Shown here in pieces: positions 33,437 through 44,682 of a stretch of 64,000 nt of DNA (the stretch's first letter is position 1; the number at the start of each line of letters is the position of its first letter). The DNA lies in NCBI RefSeq assembly GCF_947623445.1, contig NC_135242.1, positions 21,824,001 through 21,888,000 on the forward strand, written 5' to 3'. The DNA is from Clavelina lepadiformis (Eukaryota > Chordata > Ascidiacea > Aplousobranchia > Clavelinidae). Both the position numbers and the translations under genes were made by a program. The notes beneath the pieces were generated by a model, which did no database searches, had not been told where the DNA came from, and saw only the letters and a program-made list of their open reading frames with translations.

Positions 33437-34176
33437 TTTCACGTACTATTGGCTTAGGTTATCACCAAGTTACTTTGCAGCCAATATTATGTAAGCTAAA
33501 TAAAGCTAATATATAGGCCTAAGCTAATATAAAGCTTTTTGTGTTTCCTTTTTTTCTTTTACCACTTCTTGTTAGCATTGGTTGTACATCAAAACACTTA
33601 TTGTTTTCTGCTTTCCAGTAAAACCTTGAATATTGTTATTTTGCCCTATACAGTAGGCCTACTTTGCGTACATTTCTGTCTACGCCTGCTATTATTTTTT
33701 GTATTTACCCGTGTAGATCGGTTATTATATAAAATGTTCTCCTTTTAGCATTAAGTTAACATTTTTGAAGTTTTTGAAAAGACAAAATGCTTTCGACCCA
33801 CGTACGTAAATGTGTGTATTTATTTTTTTTCATGTACACAAATTACAGATATTTTTATAGACACCTGTTTATACATCGATTAATTAGAAAGAAAGTTGTT
33901 TTATTTACAGGCAAGCTTAAGAACATGAACCTGAACACAAACACAGCACGTATAAAACACAAAGCTGAAAAGGGTACTACAAACGGTAATTAATTAGCAC
34001 ATATGAGCGATTGTACGCAGATACATCAATTTATCTGGCTCATTTGCATAAGTGCAAACCTTTGCCGAAAGTCTGTGAGCCAGGTGCGTGTATTTCCTTC
34101 GTGGTTGGTATTGGTATAGTGGTAAAAGCGGCATCCGTACCTGATAACGAACTGCGTAGACGTTTTTGTAAATGGG

Positions 34177-34533
34177 TTAAATCGCCCGTGGGTTGAATCG
34201 TCCGGGGTTGAATCGTCCGTGGGTTGAATCGTCCGGGGTTGAATCGTCCGGGGTTGAATCGTCCGTGGGTTGAATCGTCCGCGGGTTGAATCGTCCGGGG
34301 TTGAATCGTCCGGGGTTGAATCGTCCGTGGGTTGAATCGTCCGCGGGTTGAATCGTCCGCGGGTTGAATGGTCCGCGGGTTGAATCGTCCGTGGGTTGAA
34401 TCGTCCGCGGGTTGAATGGTCCGCGGGTTGAATCGTCCGCGAGTTGAACCGTCCGTGGGTTGAATCGTCCTGGGTTGAATGGTCCTGTGTTAAATCGTCC
34501 GTGGGTTGAATCGTCCGTGGGTTGAATCGTCCG
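34177..34533 (-). repeat. right minisatellite array, inverted relative to the left one
   Basis: About 23 units of the same repeat in opposite orientation (GGGTTGAATCGTCC as read on the plus strand). Together with the left array it could form a long hairpin. The Pro/Arg/Asp/Ser-rich ORFs across it arise from the repeat and are not genes. Confidence 0.92.
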
Positions 34534-34548
34534 ACCACCGTCGTAAAT

Positions 34549-36733
34549 ATTCAGCTGCTGCACAAGGTCCCAATCGTAGCCCAACTACCAATTGTGCAGT
34601 GATCGCTTTTGTTTGGCAATGACACCGCTGCTGAAAGACTGAAGTACCGGTACTTTCAAGTTTCGATTTCGCTTCTACGGGCGAAAGTGAAGTTTTGCGT
34701 GTTGGCTCAATTGCGCACATAAACGAAGGTAATTCCCCAAATAAGAGCCCCGAGGAAATTACTTACAGTTGGTAGGCTATAGGTAAATAAAATAACGGCT
34801 GAAGTCACGCTAGCAACGTATTGGCCTGAACGCAGCGATTTCGCTACCAGCCGTTCTACGACGAAAAACTACATAAGTAAATAGACTAACGGCTAACTTC
34901 ATAAGTTGGTAGAAATTATATCTAGCTATAAGCCGCTGGCAGTATCATCTGTGACGATCCAAAAAGTGCGGTTATATTTCGTAGACAGGGTTTTCACAAA
35001 ACTTACTGGTTTATCATAGTTTCAGGTAAAAGTTTTTTCTAGAAGCTATAGTTAAACAGAACTAAATATGTCCCACAGTAAACCGTTAACTAAACCACCC
35101 AATGCCACATTTCATTGGGATATTGTTCCTCTTTCTATCTTGCTCATCGGGCGCGCTACTAGGAACTTTGAGGTCTTTAGTCGTTATCTCCGTTTAAACT
35201 AGTTGCTAATTGACTAGCTTGTACGTAAGCAGGGAAGATTTTAGTCTTCGACGAAAGCTTTCCATGCTTGCACAGAAAGAATAACCGCAATAAGCCAGAA
35301 AGAAATATAGTAGAAGAATTATGTATTTTCGTCGTTCAAAGTGACCTTTAATTCCACTAACATCGGAAGTAAATATAAACATAATGGCTTTTCACATGCA
35401 ATTATGACAGGTAGCTAAGTGGCGGCTGATTAATGAAAGATTCAGGCCAAATATAACTGGCAGCAATTTCAGGGACACACAAAAAACAACACCAGGCCAT
35501 GCTACCTTTGTTCGAAATGTACAGTTTATGAATAAAAACTTCTTTATGATAATATGTAAATATTCTAGATACGTAGCTCTAAATAGGAAAGGGATGAAAA
35601 CAGTGTTGTCGATGAGAATACTGCAACTCAGTGATTGTCATGTGCAGTGTTTTGAATAGACTAAAATGACCCATGACAACAAATTAAAAGTAAGGGTCAA
35701 ATATTTACAGATGTTAGGAAAACACCTATGAAATGAAAAAATCATACAAATGCAAAATATGGAGTTTAGAAGCTTCAGCAAAAACAAAATGAAAATAAAC
35801 CAAAAATTGTTAAGTGCCAAAATTCTACATAAATTACAGAAAATGTGTGCGACTGGCTACCTGTGGAACCGAACGACTACTGCTTTATAATACAAATGCG
35901 AGTAACAACAAACGCGACTAAAAACACTTGTTGAAAGTCTACTGATAAACAGATGAGCGATTTTTAATGTATGCAAACAGATATGAAGCTGGTAAGCTAC
36001 TTAATGTGTATACTTAAAAGAAAATATCGCCACATTCATGAATTGAAATAAACCTGGTACAGTTGCCATTAACTTTGACGTTCTGCTAACACACGACATC
36101 GAAATAATTCAGTTATTAACAGACGGAAGCGGTCAATGAAACCAGCTTGATGACGTTGTCTTGCCAATGATACCACATTTCCGTATTTCACTGTTCAATT
36201 CTATTCGTCTTTTGCTTCGGCAAGATAAAATAACATAGTTTGTTTCAAAGAGCATTTTTAAATGATTGCGGCCAAGTTTACACAAAGTCAAAATCTCACA
36301 TCAGTCAAGGTTTGAAAACTAAATATTATGTTAAAAAAAGTAGGGTAAGTTTTTGTAAAAATTTTGACGAGTAAGTTTGAATAATACAAAACTGTAAAAA
36401 CTGCAGTGCCATATCCTTTAATAGGATATCTTGTATAAAAAACACTAAATAACTTGTCTAATAAAAAAATAGGAGTACACAATGCTACGTATATAAGAGA
36501 AATTAGTTATTAATAAAATGCATACAGTGCACTGTTATAAACCTAGTAGCGAAAAATATTTACAAATGTATGTTACATAAAAAATGTACATTTTACAACT
36601 GGTCAAGTTTCTGTAAAAGATATCTAAGTTTCAAAATGGAAGACTGAATAATTTCAAAGTTCCGAGATGAGGGTGAAAAGTTTTCTAAAAGTACCAGCCA
36701 CCAAAAATACTTGGATGTTGTAAGTTTACCATT
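34549..36733. other. intergenic, end of right unit and 3' flank of the EFHD gene
   Basis: To 35,673 this matches 29,036-30,170 of the left unit. Beyond that is unique AT-rich DNA leading to the stop codon of the EFHD-like gene. No gene recognised. Confidence 0.7.
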
Positions 36734-38890
36734 TTACTGAAACATCATTGCTTTTTCCTTGAAAGCAGCCTGACGTTGTTTCTTCTCCTCATTCTGCTTC
36801 TTTCTATCCTCCTGCTCCTTCTTAATCTCCTGCTCGAAGCGATTCGAGTCACTGAGTTGGTTCACCTGCATCATCAACAACAGAATGAATTTGTCAGGAT
36901 TGTTACAAATTGTTAATATTGAAACCAACTTAGAGTTAATGCCATACTTTATAATATAACCACATTGTTTGTCTTTATATTAAACTTAATATAAACAAGT
37001 TTTTCGATTATCTTGAACTATTACAATGACATACCTTTGCCTCAAAGAAGTTTTTCGCTCCCGATACACCTTCTTCAGACACATTAATATCGGAAGCCAA
37101 TTTCTTTAATCCTTCGATCTGAAGTTCTCCAGCTGCTGCTTTGCGGAAAATCAGCAAAAACTACAGAAATCATTTCAAGCGTTAGAGCTCGTGTAACTCA
37201 AAACAACACAATCTGAAGAAAACGATATTTATATAACTGCTCCCAAGCACTTATCAATTGCTTTACCCAGTGTTGATCACTTATGTGCATAATCGCAGCG
37301 GTTGATAGTCAAGGTTAGCAAGACAATGTGCTTTAAATAGGGCATTAAATTGTTTGTGACTTGACTTAACACTAATTCTTTAACAGGAAGGTTTTAAAAA
37401 GTTTCTCTTCACATTTTAAAAAATTGATATTTTTATCTCCAAATAAATGGTGCTAAGTTGAACACAAAAGTTCACTACCTCACGAAAACTTATTTGGTTA
37501 TCCAAATCTTCATCAACCTCCTTGATCATGGCCTTGAGTCCGAGATGTGTTTGAGGTTCACCAAGTTTTTCCATCGCTCGTTTCAGCTCCAATAAATTTA
37601 TAAAATGATCCCTGTCTTCATCGAAGCTAAGTGAGAAATAATGATTGGTGGTTGTATTAATATTGTAGCTTTGACATTAATTTCACGGCGTCAGGGCTAA
37701 CCGGTCGTATTGCAAAATCTAAATGCTTACAGCTGTGCACAACTGCCATGGTTGAATTTTCACTGTTTTATTAGACTTATGAGGTAATGAGAAATGTGAA
37801 TCAAGCAATTTGTACGTATATGAAATCAAATCAGGGAATACGCAACAAGTAATTGAAACAGGAAGTGCTGTGACTGAGTTGTCGACATCACTGTTTGCTC
37901 TTCAAGTATTTCCTTGTTTGACTAGCTGCTACAGCTATGTAATACGCTACAGCTATGTAATACGCTACAGCTATGAGGTTATTGCTCTAAGCTTTTATGT
38001 ATTGATTCTATTAGGTGGCTACATCCAAAATAATACACAGAAAATTTTTGCGTTAGAGTCACATCAGGCCTACTTTGTTTGTTTTGACATAAATTGGGTT
38101 TTCAACTTTCAGCAAACTAACATGCATAAGCATAAGTCATGTATGCTTTTTCTATACATAAGCCTAAGCTATACAGAATGGTTCATCAAGGGTGTGCAAT
38201 AACTTAAATATGCGTTTAGGAGTGTGTTTGGAATGTGTAAATCAAACTTTAATCTGAATCATAACTTCAAAATTAACTTCACCTGTACACCACACATCAT
38301 GTAAACATGCACACAGCATATCTTCTTAACCTGAAATTTCTCGAAAAAAACAATAGCCAATAGCCCTTTCAAGATTTCAATTGGACCAATTCGTTTTCAA
38401 TAGAACTTAAAAACCCACCCTTTAAATTTTTTTTCCAGATCTTTGATTTGTTTTCTTGAAAACTCCTTAAATTCTGTGTAAGGATTGAAATGTTGAGCAG
38501 ATGGATTTGCTGTAGCCTCCTTTCCTTCATTTATATTGCCTTGCCTGGAACAGTAAACAAGCTTTAAAGTTGAAATATCACAAAAATTCTATTTTCATTT
38601 AATGATTTTTGCTGATTTACGACCATATTTTAGGTGACCAAATGCTGCCAAGTCCTTCATAAATCACAATATACAAATACAAGCTTAAAGACCACATTTT
38701 ACTGAATTAGTTAACGCTCAACAAACCTCATTAGTTTATCAGCTAATTCACCACCAGCCGCGTCAGTTGTGCTTTTATCATCTTCCTTCCTCTCATTGCA
38801 CTTGGGTTCCAAATTCTCGGCAGGAGCCGGTTCGTCTCCTTCTATTATATTCTGTCTTCGAGCCAAGCGTGCAGATAATTCATCAGCCAT
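36734..38890 (-). CDS. EFHD2: EF-hand domain protein (swiprosin / EFHD1-EFHD2 family)
   Basis: Five exons on the minus strand: 38,727-38,890, 38,419-38,544, 37,479-37,626, 37,035-37,160 and 36,734-36,865. All junctions are GT-AG and in phase, giving 231 residues; the human proteins have about 240. The N-terminus MADELSARLARRQ and the FNPYTEFKEFSRKQIKD segment are diagnostic. Two EF-hand loops follow: residues 99-110 (Asp, Asp, Asp, Glu at positions 1, 3, 5, 12) and 135-146 (Asp, Asp, Asp, Glu). The second loop ends at an exon boundary. A charged coiled coil rich in Glu, Lys and Gln ends the protein (about 193-231). The family binds calcium and actin. EFHD1 and EFHD2 cannot be told apart here, so the symbol marks the family. 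It lies 311 bp downstream of GRWD1, same strand. Confidence 0.93.
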
Positions 38891-39201
38891 TTTACAACAA
38901 AAACAACTACACTATATACAGCAACTAGTTCACTACCAGTACCTATGGTAAGTCTATCGTCTGCAAAATATTTAAAAAGCACCATCTTGACAACCTTTTT
39001 AACATAGCAACTGGAAAGTTTAAGGTAAGTAAAGGCGTTGTATGATTAAATCGCAATAAAAATTGTGTGAAGCAAATGAGTTTTTTGTTGCAACAAAAAT
39101 GGATCAATTAAACAGATAGCCAATATAATCCAACTGACATGGCACAAGGGTTTAAGGTTTAATAAAAGGAAATTCAAATAAAACCTTACTTTTAGAGCAA
39201 T

Positions 39202-40563
39202 TCACACACTGATTGTACGAAATACATTAAACCCATCTAAGGCTGTACTAATTATAAGGCCTGGTATTTGAGAATGCCAATGAAGTTCTTTGATATCTTT
39301 CTGTCCTTGGTGTATGAACAAAAGCTGGGGTGGAATTGACGATAGTGACTGAGTGGAGCCGTTATCATCAGTCTCTACAGCGAGGTCCCACTGTGTAAGC
39401 TGATCGTCAGCACCTGATGCTGCAAAAACACTTCTGTCGGTTTTATGCCACTCTACAGATGTTATCGGGGCAGTGTGATGCTTGAATTTGGCGATTGAAA
39501 TGCCTTTGTCGAACTGACGAAGATCCCACACCTTTATAAGACCATCGTCACCTCCAGTTACAATGAAAGGATCATTCCTGTTCCAGTTCATTACGTTGAC
39601 GTCCGCATCATGCGCTTTAGTTGTAAGCATGCAGGCTCTGGCTGGGCTCGCTCGCACATCCCAAATTCGAACTGTTTGGTCTACTGAGCAAGAAGCAAAA
39701 ACACTACGTTCATTTGGTGACCACTGGATATCTTCCACCGAGCCTGTATGACCTTGAAATGGTCGCTGATCGACATGCCAAGTCCCTCCTTCTTTTGCTT
39801 TCCATAAATGGATGTTGTTTTTGCAGTCACCACTCAAAAGTTGGCCTGGTACGGTGCCAGACCAATCCAAAGCAAAACCCTCATCCATGTGACCTGCAAA
39901 AGTGAAAAGTGGGAGAACAGCTTTCTTTTTACGATCAGCAACAAAGTCTGCCAAAAGGCCTGTGTTTTCAACAGCTGACAACTGCTTACTCAAATCCCAT
40001 ATATGCACAGAACGTCTGTCTGAAAATGTGGCTGCTAAATGTGTATCACCCATTTTTGTGCATCGGATTCGATTCACCCCACCATGATGAATAACCATTG
40101 CTGTGAGTAATTCCGGTTTTGATTTTTCATCCTCATCATCGCTATCCTCGCTTTCCAAGTCACTGCTGTCCGTTTGCTTTTTGGTCCCATGTAAGTTAGA
40201 CATCTTCATCACAATAAGGTGATTCGGTCGACCTTGTTCAGCTTGAGTTCCAGCTGCTATGTACGCTGTGAGCGGAAAGTCTTGTCTATTTTCTTTGAGA
40301 TCATCGGGAATTATGTCAAAGCTCAGGCAAGGCGAGCCAGTTTGTGCTTGATGGTATAAAACATAAGATGACTCATCGTGGACCAAATGCTCTCCCTTCT
40401 CCAGTGGCTGATTGGGCAGGTAAACCTTTGAACTCTTCTTCTTCTTATCTTCTTCTTCTTCTCCAGACATACTGCTTTCACTGTCACTGTCTTCTTCCAT
40501 CTCAACATCTTCTGCATCAACAAACTGTTGATTATCATTGCAAACAACTCCAGAGTCATCCAT
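39202..40563 (-). CDS. GRWD1: glutamate-rich WD repeat protein 1 (ribosome biogenesis/histone chaperone)
   Basis: Single uninterrupted exon of 453 residues from the ATG at 40,563 (strong context AAAATGG). The frame extends seven codons upstream only through a GTG. The N-terminus is acidic (DAEDVEMEEDSDSESS, then EEEED-KKKK), followed by VYLPNQPLEKGEHLVHDESSY, the conserved pre-propeller segment. A second acidic stretch (SSDLESEDSDDEDEK) precedes WD40 repeats with clear motifs VHIWDLS, IHLWKAK, VRIWDVR, IKVWDLR and LTQWDLA. GRWD1 (yeast Rrb1) escorts ribosomal protein L3 and acts in 60S assembly in the nucleus, and it binds histones. Human GRWD1 has 446 residues and several exons, so the lack of introns here is notable. 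EFHD follows 311 bp downstream. Confidence 0.96.
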   Translation of the reverse strand: MDDSGVVCNDNQQFVDAEDVEMEEDSDSESSMSGEEEEDKKKKSSKVYLPNQPLEKGEHLVHDESSYVLYHQAQTGSPCLSFDIIPDDLKENRQDFPLTAYIAAGTQAEQGRPNHLIVMKMSNLHGTKKQTDSSDLESEDSDDEDEKSKPELLTAMVIHHGGVNRIRCTKMGDTHLAATFSDRRSVHIWDLSKQLSAVENTGLLADFVADRKKKAVLPLFTFAGHMDEGFALDWSGTVPGQLLSGDCKNNIHLWKAKEGGTWHVDQRPFQGHTGSVEDIQWSPNERSVFASCSVDQTVRIWDVRASPARACMLTTKAHDADVNVMNWNRNDPFIVTGGDDGLIKVWDLRQFDKGISIAKFKHHTAPITSVEWHKTDRSVFAASGADDQLTQWDLAVETDDNGSTQSLSSIPPQLLFIHQGQKDIKELHWHSQIPGLIISTALDGFNVFRTISV

Positions 40564-43181
40564 TTTTGTATTTACACAATTCACCAGTTTATAAACACTC
40601 TTTTACATTACTTTAATATATACTCGTCTACAATATACAATTATGAGAAAAATTACCATGAAAAACAAACGAATTTGGTATCATAACAGCAACGTATATA
40701 TAACCTTATTCGAAAGTTTTCTTTAAGCGCGTCAGATAAGTAAATACCTGATTGTTTTTTTGTAGTCTCTAAAAATTACTAATATGTTTGTACATTTGAT
40801 AAACCGGGAGCTCCTTGTTGTATAGTATACGTATTATTTATTTTTTGTGGCCATTGACGTTTTTAATTTTATGCTTCAACTTGCAGTCACAGTCACCAAT
40901 TATAATCATATTTAAAAGGCACTATTGTATCACTCAGGTTGTTCTTTTTACCATACTCTTAACTGAAAAGCATGACAATTTTCGAAAAAAAAAACAAGCG
41001 TCCAAAGACACGAACTGCAAACTTTCATGCAATGGTGTGCCCTAAAGTCTCAATTCTTTGTTTATTAGCCTATAAATTGGTGTGAAGATAAGCTGGACTG
41101 CAGAGTATGGCATTTTTTGCCAAGATCTCGTGGGTGGAGAAGTAAAATTCTGGTGTCCACTGCAACTTGTGGCCCAAGCCAGGCCGGTGGTTGTGGTAGG
41201 CACGGTAAAGCCTTTTACAATAGAAAATGGAGAAAAAATTAATTTCTCCTTTTTTTAGAGAGATTCTCCCAGTATGTTTTCTACTGTTTCGGCCAAAAAA
41301 TCTCGGGTGTGCTCCTGCCATATTCTGCAGTCTGTAAGATAAATAAGTCAAGTGTACACACGTTATGAATCTCCTGTGTGCAGGTGCCATATTTTCCACT
41401 ATGGCTACATTAACATCTCATGCTTGTTTTTAACATAACCATCATGTCTTTGTTTTTATTGGTATGTTGTTAAGCATCTGTGAACTTTTATGCTAAATTA
41501 GGTAAGATGGCCGACTGGCCATGCTAACCTTCCATTGTGTTAGCTTAGTTAACACTTCGTACGTTTTAAGCTTCCAGACTTTTCTGCTTTTTTCTTTCGT
41601 TGATAACCTAGTTTGTGAACACAGGCCGACTGAAAAGTAAGGCAGTTTTTGACTAAAACTTGTGCGTGCAAAGACGTAAATTTTGGTGAAATGGCGTGCT
41701 CTGAAACCTCAATTCTTTGTTTATTTATTACAAACTGGGACTCAAAGTAATCAGTTTTATCATCTATTATAATATCGACGTGAATATAAAGAATTTCAGC
41801 GTGCAGGTGCCACACTTCCCACTACTGCACTATAGAACATACAGACATATCTGCATACAGGCCTGTAGCGCATGGGCCTATGTCTTGTTATGTTTTGCTA
41901 TAACAAGGTTAGCCTATAGCACATTGTTTTCGGGACTTCCTTTACTTCTGCGCTCCTGAGAAATCCTATTAATCACGGCGTCGCACTATCAACACATTAA
42001 ACCAGCCTACTCGTGGTACTAAGCCTATTCTGCCCACGACCTTCGTCATACCGCACCGGTAGGCAAACTGTCTGACTGAGTGACTGTCGAGATGACGGAA
42101 GTCTTGTAGCTTTGTAGTGTGTTGTGTAAGATATCTATAGATTTATCGCTTTAACATACAGTTTGGGATTTAGTTTAATCGTCTGGAGCAGATAAAAAAC
42201 GTCAGAAAAATAAGAAAGTTTCAACACCGTTCGAGGTGAACACCCATCAACAACCTACGCCAGAGCCAAAAAAAAAACGAAACGAACCAGACTACAAATG
42301 AAACACGGAGACCTATTCTCAAAATACTTTACACAGGCAAATCTTCTACGATTTTAAAAAACAAATTATACCCACTTATACCCATGGCCCGAGTACCCAT
42401 GGCCCGTGGGAATAAGTTGTTTGCATTCGCAGGCGCAATGAAGCATTTGGCAATATAGATCCACTATATCCAATTGCGGCCTGTGAGCCATACGCGAAAC
42501 AGCTAAGGGTTTGTGCGGCCTGTGAGTCATACGCGGAATGACTAAGGGTTTCGCGCCTAGTAAAAAGGTTTCCTTGGTAAGTATGCAAAGTAGTAAAAAT
42601 ACCCTAAAATAAAACCACGTTTTAATTTCCACAAACAGAAACTATTCGTCCAGAAAACTATAGCCGGTGCTGGCTAAAATAGAGAAAAATTATCGTTAAA
42701 CTACATGCTGATCTGCTTTTTCTACTGGCGAACCCAAACTGCAGCAAGCACTCACATGGATTCAGTTGATTGATTTTTTTTCATAAAAACTATGTTAACC
42801 TTGGCCATGTGTAACAGGTTAATTACGACAAAGTATCGTTTAAAATCGATATAAAACTGTTGTTCAGTAAGGCATTTCGGTTGCACATAGCTGACACAGT
42901 CGTCACACATTAGTAAGGTATACAGTAGGCAATGAACTATGACCAAAATTAAGTATTCAATTAACAGCACATAAAACCATGAACTCTGAGAAAAAGATAA
43001 GAAATAGGTTATAATGCCTTGTGCAATGACCTTTTCACCATACATAGGCCTATGCTTTAAAAACAATTTAATGCATGATTGTAAATTCTAAACAGTTAAT
43101 TTTATTGAAAAAAGCAAATTACGCTCTACTAAGTTACTGACGAAAGCATACAAATACTACATGAGAAAAAGCAAATTGTAA
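40564..43181. other. intergenic upstream of GRWD1, diverged repeats
   Basis: No supported gene. Two diverged direct repeats lie at about 40,965-41,400 and 41,630-41,830; each holds a CTCAATTCTTTGTTTATT segment and a GTGCAGGTGCCA segment in the same order. A 39-bp tandem duplication is listed separately. Confidence 0.6.
42476..42553 (+). repeat. 39-bp tandem duplication
   Basis: Two adjacent copies starting GCGGCCTGTGAG at 42,476 and 42,515, with a few substitutions. Just upstream (42,375-42,410) a shorter direct repeat of ACCCATGGCCCG occurs. Confidence 0.75.
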
Positions 43182-43322
43182 TCAGTCAAAGTTTCCAAAC
43201 AAATTTCGACGTATTTCAGTTCGAGATGCAAATTCTATAGCCATCTGTTTGATATCTGTTTTTTCCAGATGGTCTGCATTCACATGACAAACGCCATCGT
43301 AGTTCAGACGAACTTGCGTCAT
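43182..43322 (-). CDS. possible small protein of 46 residues
   Basis: An ORF from ATG at 43,322 to TGA at 43,184 encodes a polar, charged 46-residue peptide beginning MTQVRLNYDGVCHVNADHLE and ending RRNLFGNFD. Synonymous-looking codon use, a splice-acceptor-like AAATAG ten bases before the ATG and an AATAAA about 80 bp beyond the stop suggest a real 3'-terminal exon or micro-gene. I do not recognise the family and found no matching upstream exon within the next kilobase. It could equally be the last exon of a gene whose other exons I missed. Confidence 0.35.
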   Translation of the reverse strand: MTQVRLNYDGVCHVNADHLEKTDIKQMAIEFASRTEIRRNLFGNFD

Positions 43323-44682
43323 AGTAGGCTATTTCTTAGCCAGGTTTTCAATCGCCTAAGCACTTTTCATTAAGCAATTGAATCCAACCCATAATAAAAA
43401 AGCTTGCGAAAACGGTTTATCGTTTTTGTTAAAAGTTGTGTATAGTCAATCTACCTATTCCACGCCCGTTATTACTTATTTTTTACTGTTTCCACTGTTA
43501 TCCAATCAGTCATTGCTATTTTTTGCACCTTTCTTTTCGCAACGTCTACGATCTCCACAACCTGCTATCTTGAACAATGCCTTTGCACCTATTATTGTTT
43601 GCTTGTCTTGTCTGTATAAGGTCTTAATTTCGTGTCCTTTTTCCTTGCATCTACTTCTGTACGAGCCGTTATAAATATTTGCACAACTTTGATTTTAAAA
43701 TTTACGTCTGTTTTCTACTCTAATCAAGGAAATGTATGTTCATGAAGTATATAGGCTCAATATGTTGTTGTTATGTTGTACATATATGTTAGTTCTCGTA
43801 CATTGTTAATAAATTATGTTCCCTGCGCTAGTTGTTTTGTTTGCAACTTTGTGGTATTTAAAGTCGACTTCTAATCTTTCTGTGTTAAGCGAAAAAGTGT
43901 AGCACTTTAAGTTTTTTTCTAGATGAAGATACCATAGCCAGCTGTTTTCTTTCCTATAAGTATCGTAAATTTTCACGTTATTGGTCTCGAAAAATGATCA
44001 TTTTAAATCACGATCAACCTTCTAACCACAGAACAAAACGAAAGTACGTGAACAAGTTACACGTATACCATTTTTTATGAGCAGTATTAAAAAGAAACGC
44101 ATAAAACAACTAAAATTCAAGACAAAATTATAACTGCAAATAAATGTGTGGTGCAGTCATTTTCACGATTATACAACGAAACTGCCCAAGACAGAAATAC
44201 AGTACAAACAACCTATTCCAAAAACTGACGCCCAAAATTAGATTCAACATAAAGTGTTTCAAACTCACAACAAAACAGTATGTTGAAACTTAATTTGCTA
44301 AACATATAAAATTAGCGAAATCTGGACGTGTGGAAAGCACAAATAACCGTTTTATTTTATATTATGCAGGCCTAAAATCTAGGACCGAATTTTCGACTAC
44401 TTTGACAAAAGATCCACGTTGGACCAAACCACTGCAAATTAAAATAGATGATAAATATTTCAAAATGATAACCCTATTAGGATATTGGGAAAGGTTAAGG
44501 ATCCATGCTTGTATGTAGATTTGTCGGAAGTCCCATTGTAAAATCCACATACGCAATTTTAACTTACTGCTACAAAAAGAAGAATAAGATACAAAAGTTT
44601 CAGATGCTGCTCCGCAAGAAATGTTATTATGACCATATCGGTCAGCCGGTTTGCAATATGTCGAACCACAGAAGACAATGGC
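43323..44682. other. intergenic, nothing recognised
   Basis: AT-rich DNA between the small ORF and SSU72. The open frames at 43,378-43,674 and 44,330-44,708 have no recognisable motif, codon bias or splice context. Confidence 0.55.

Larger units (their letters stand above)
33286..34539. mobile_element. 1,254-bp element with inverted minisatellite arrays as ends
   Basis: Inserted only in the right unit and flanked by a perfect 9-bp duplication GTCGTAAAT (33,277-33,285 and 34,540-34,548); the left unit has the empty site near 29,025. Termini are GGTTCCAGGTCGATTCAACC and, on the other strand, GGTGGTCGGACGATTCAACC. Both ends consist of 15-16 bp repeats of GGACGATTCAACCC: about 9 units on the left and about 23 in opposite orientation on the right. 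The 740-bp middle has no coding potential I can see. The 9-bp duplication and GGTTCCA terminus match the Mutator-like element at 26,755, so it is probably a non-autonomous relative. Confidence 0.83.
30194..35673. repeat. tandem duplication, right unit
   Basis: Right unit of the tandem duplication beginning with the same ACTCATCTCTCTAATTTG sequence as the left one and ending at ATGACCCAT. It carries the intact gene, a complete hAT element and an extra insertion with minisatellite ends. Single-base differences from the left unit are scattered and few, so the duplication is fairly recent. Confidence 0.9.

Noticed and set aside
33178..33516. 112-codon plus-strand ORF
   Set aside because: It crosses the insertion site and the left minisatellite array; it exists only because the repeat lacks stops in that frame.
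34105..34175. tRNA-like sequence (GGTATAGTGGTAAAAG)
   Set aside because: The A-box is plausible, but no B-box or cloverleaf pairing follows before the minisatellite begins.
34026..34584. Long ORFs rich in Arg-Phe-Asn-Pro and Asp-Asp-Ser-Thr repeats
   Set aside because: They are read straight through the inverted minisatellite array, occur in more than one frame, and have no start context or splice signals.
39563..40087. Plus-strand ORFs inside GRWD1
   Set aside because: They are antisense shadows of a clearly conserved WD40 coding sequence.
40564..40584. Seven extra N-terminal codons for GRWD1
   Set aside because: They start at GTG. In an animal gene the ATG at 40,563, with strong context, is the likely start.
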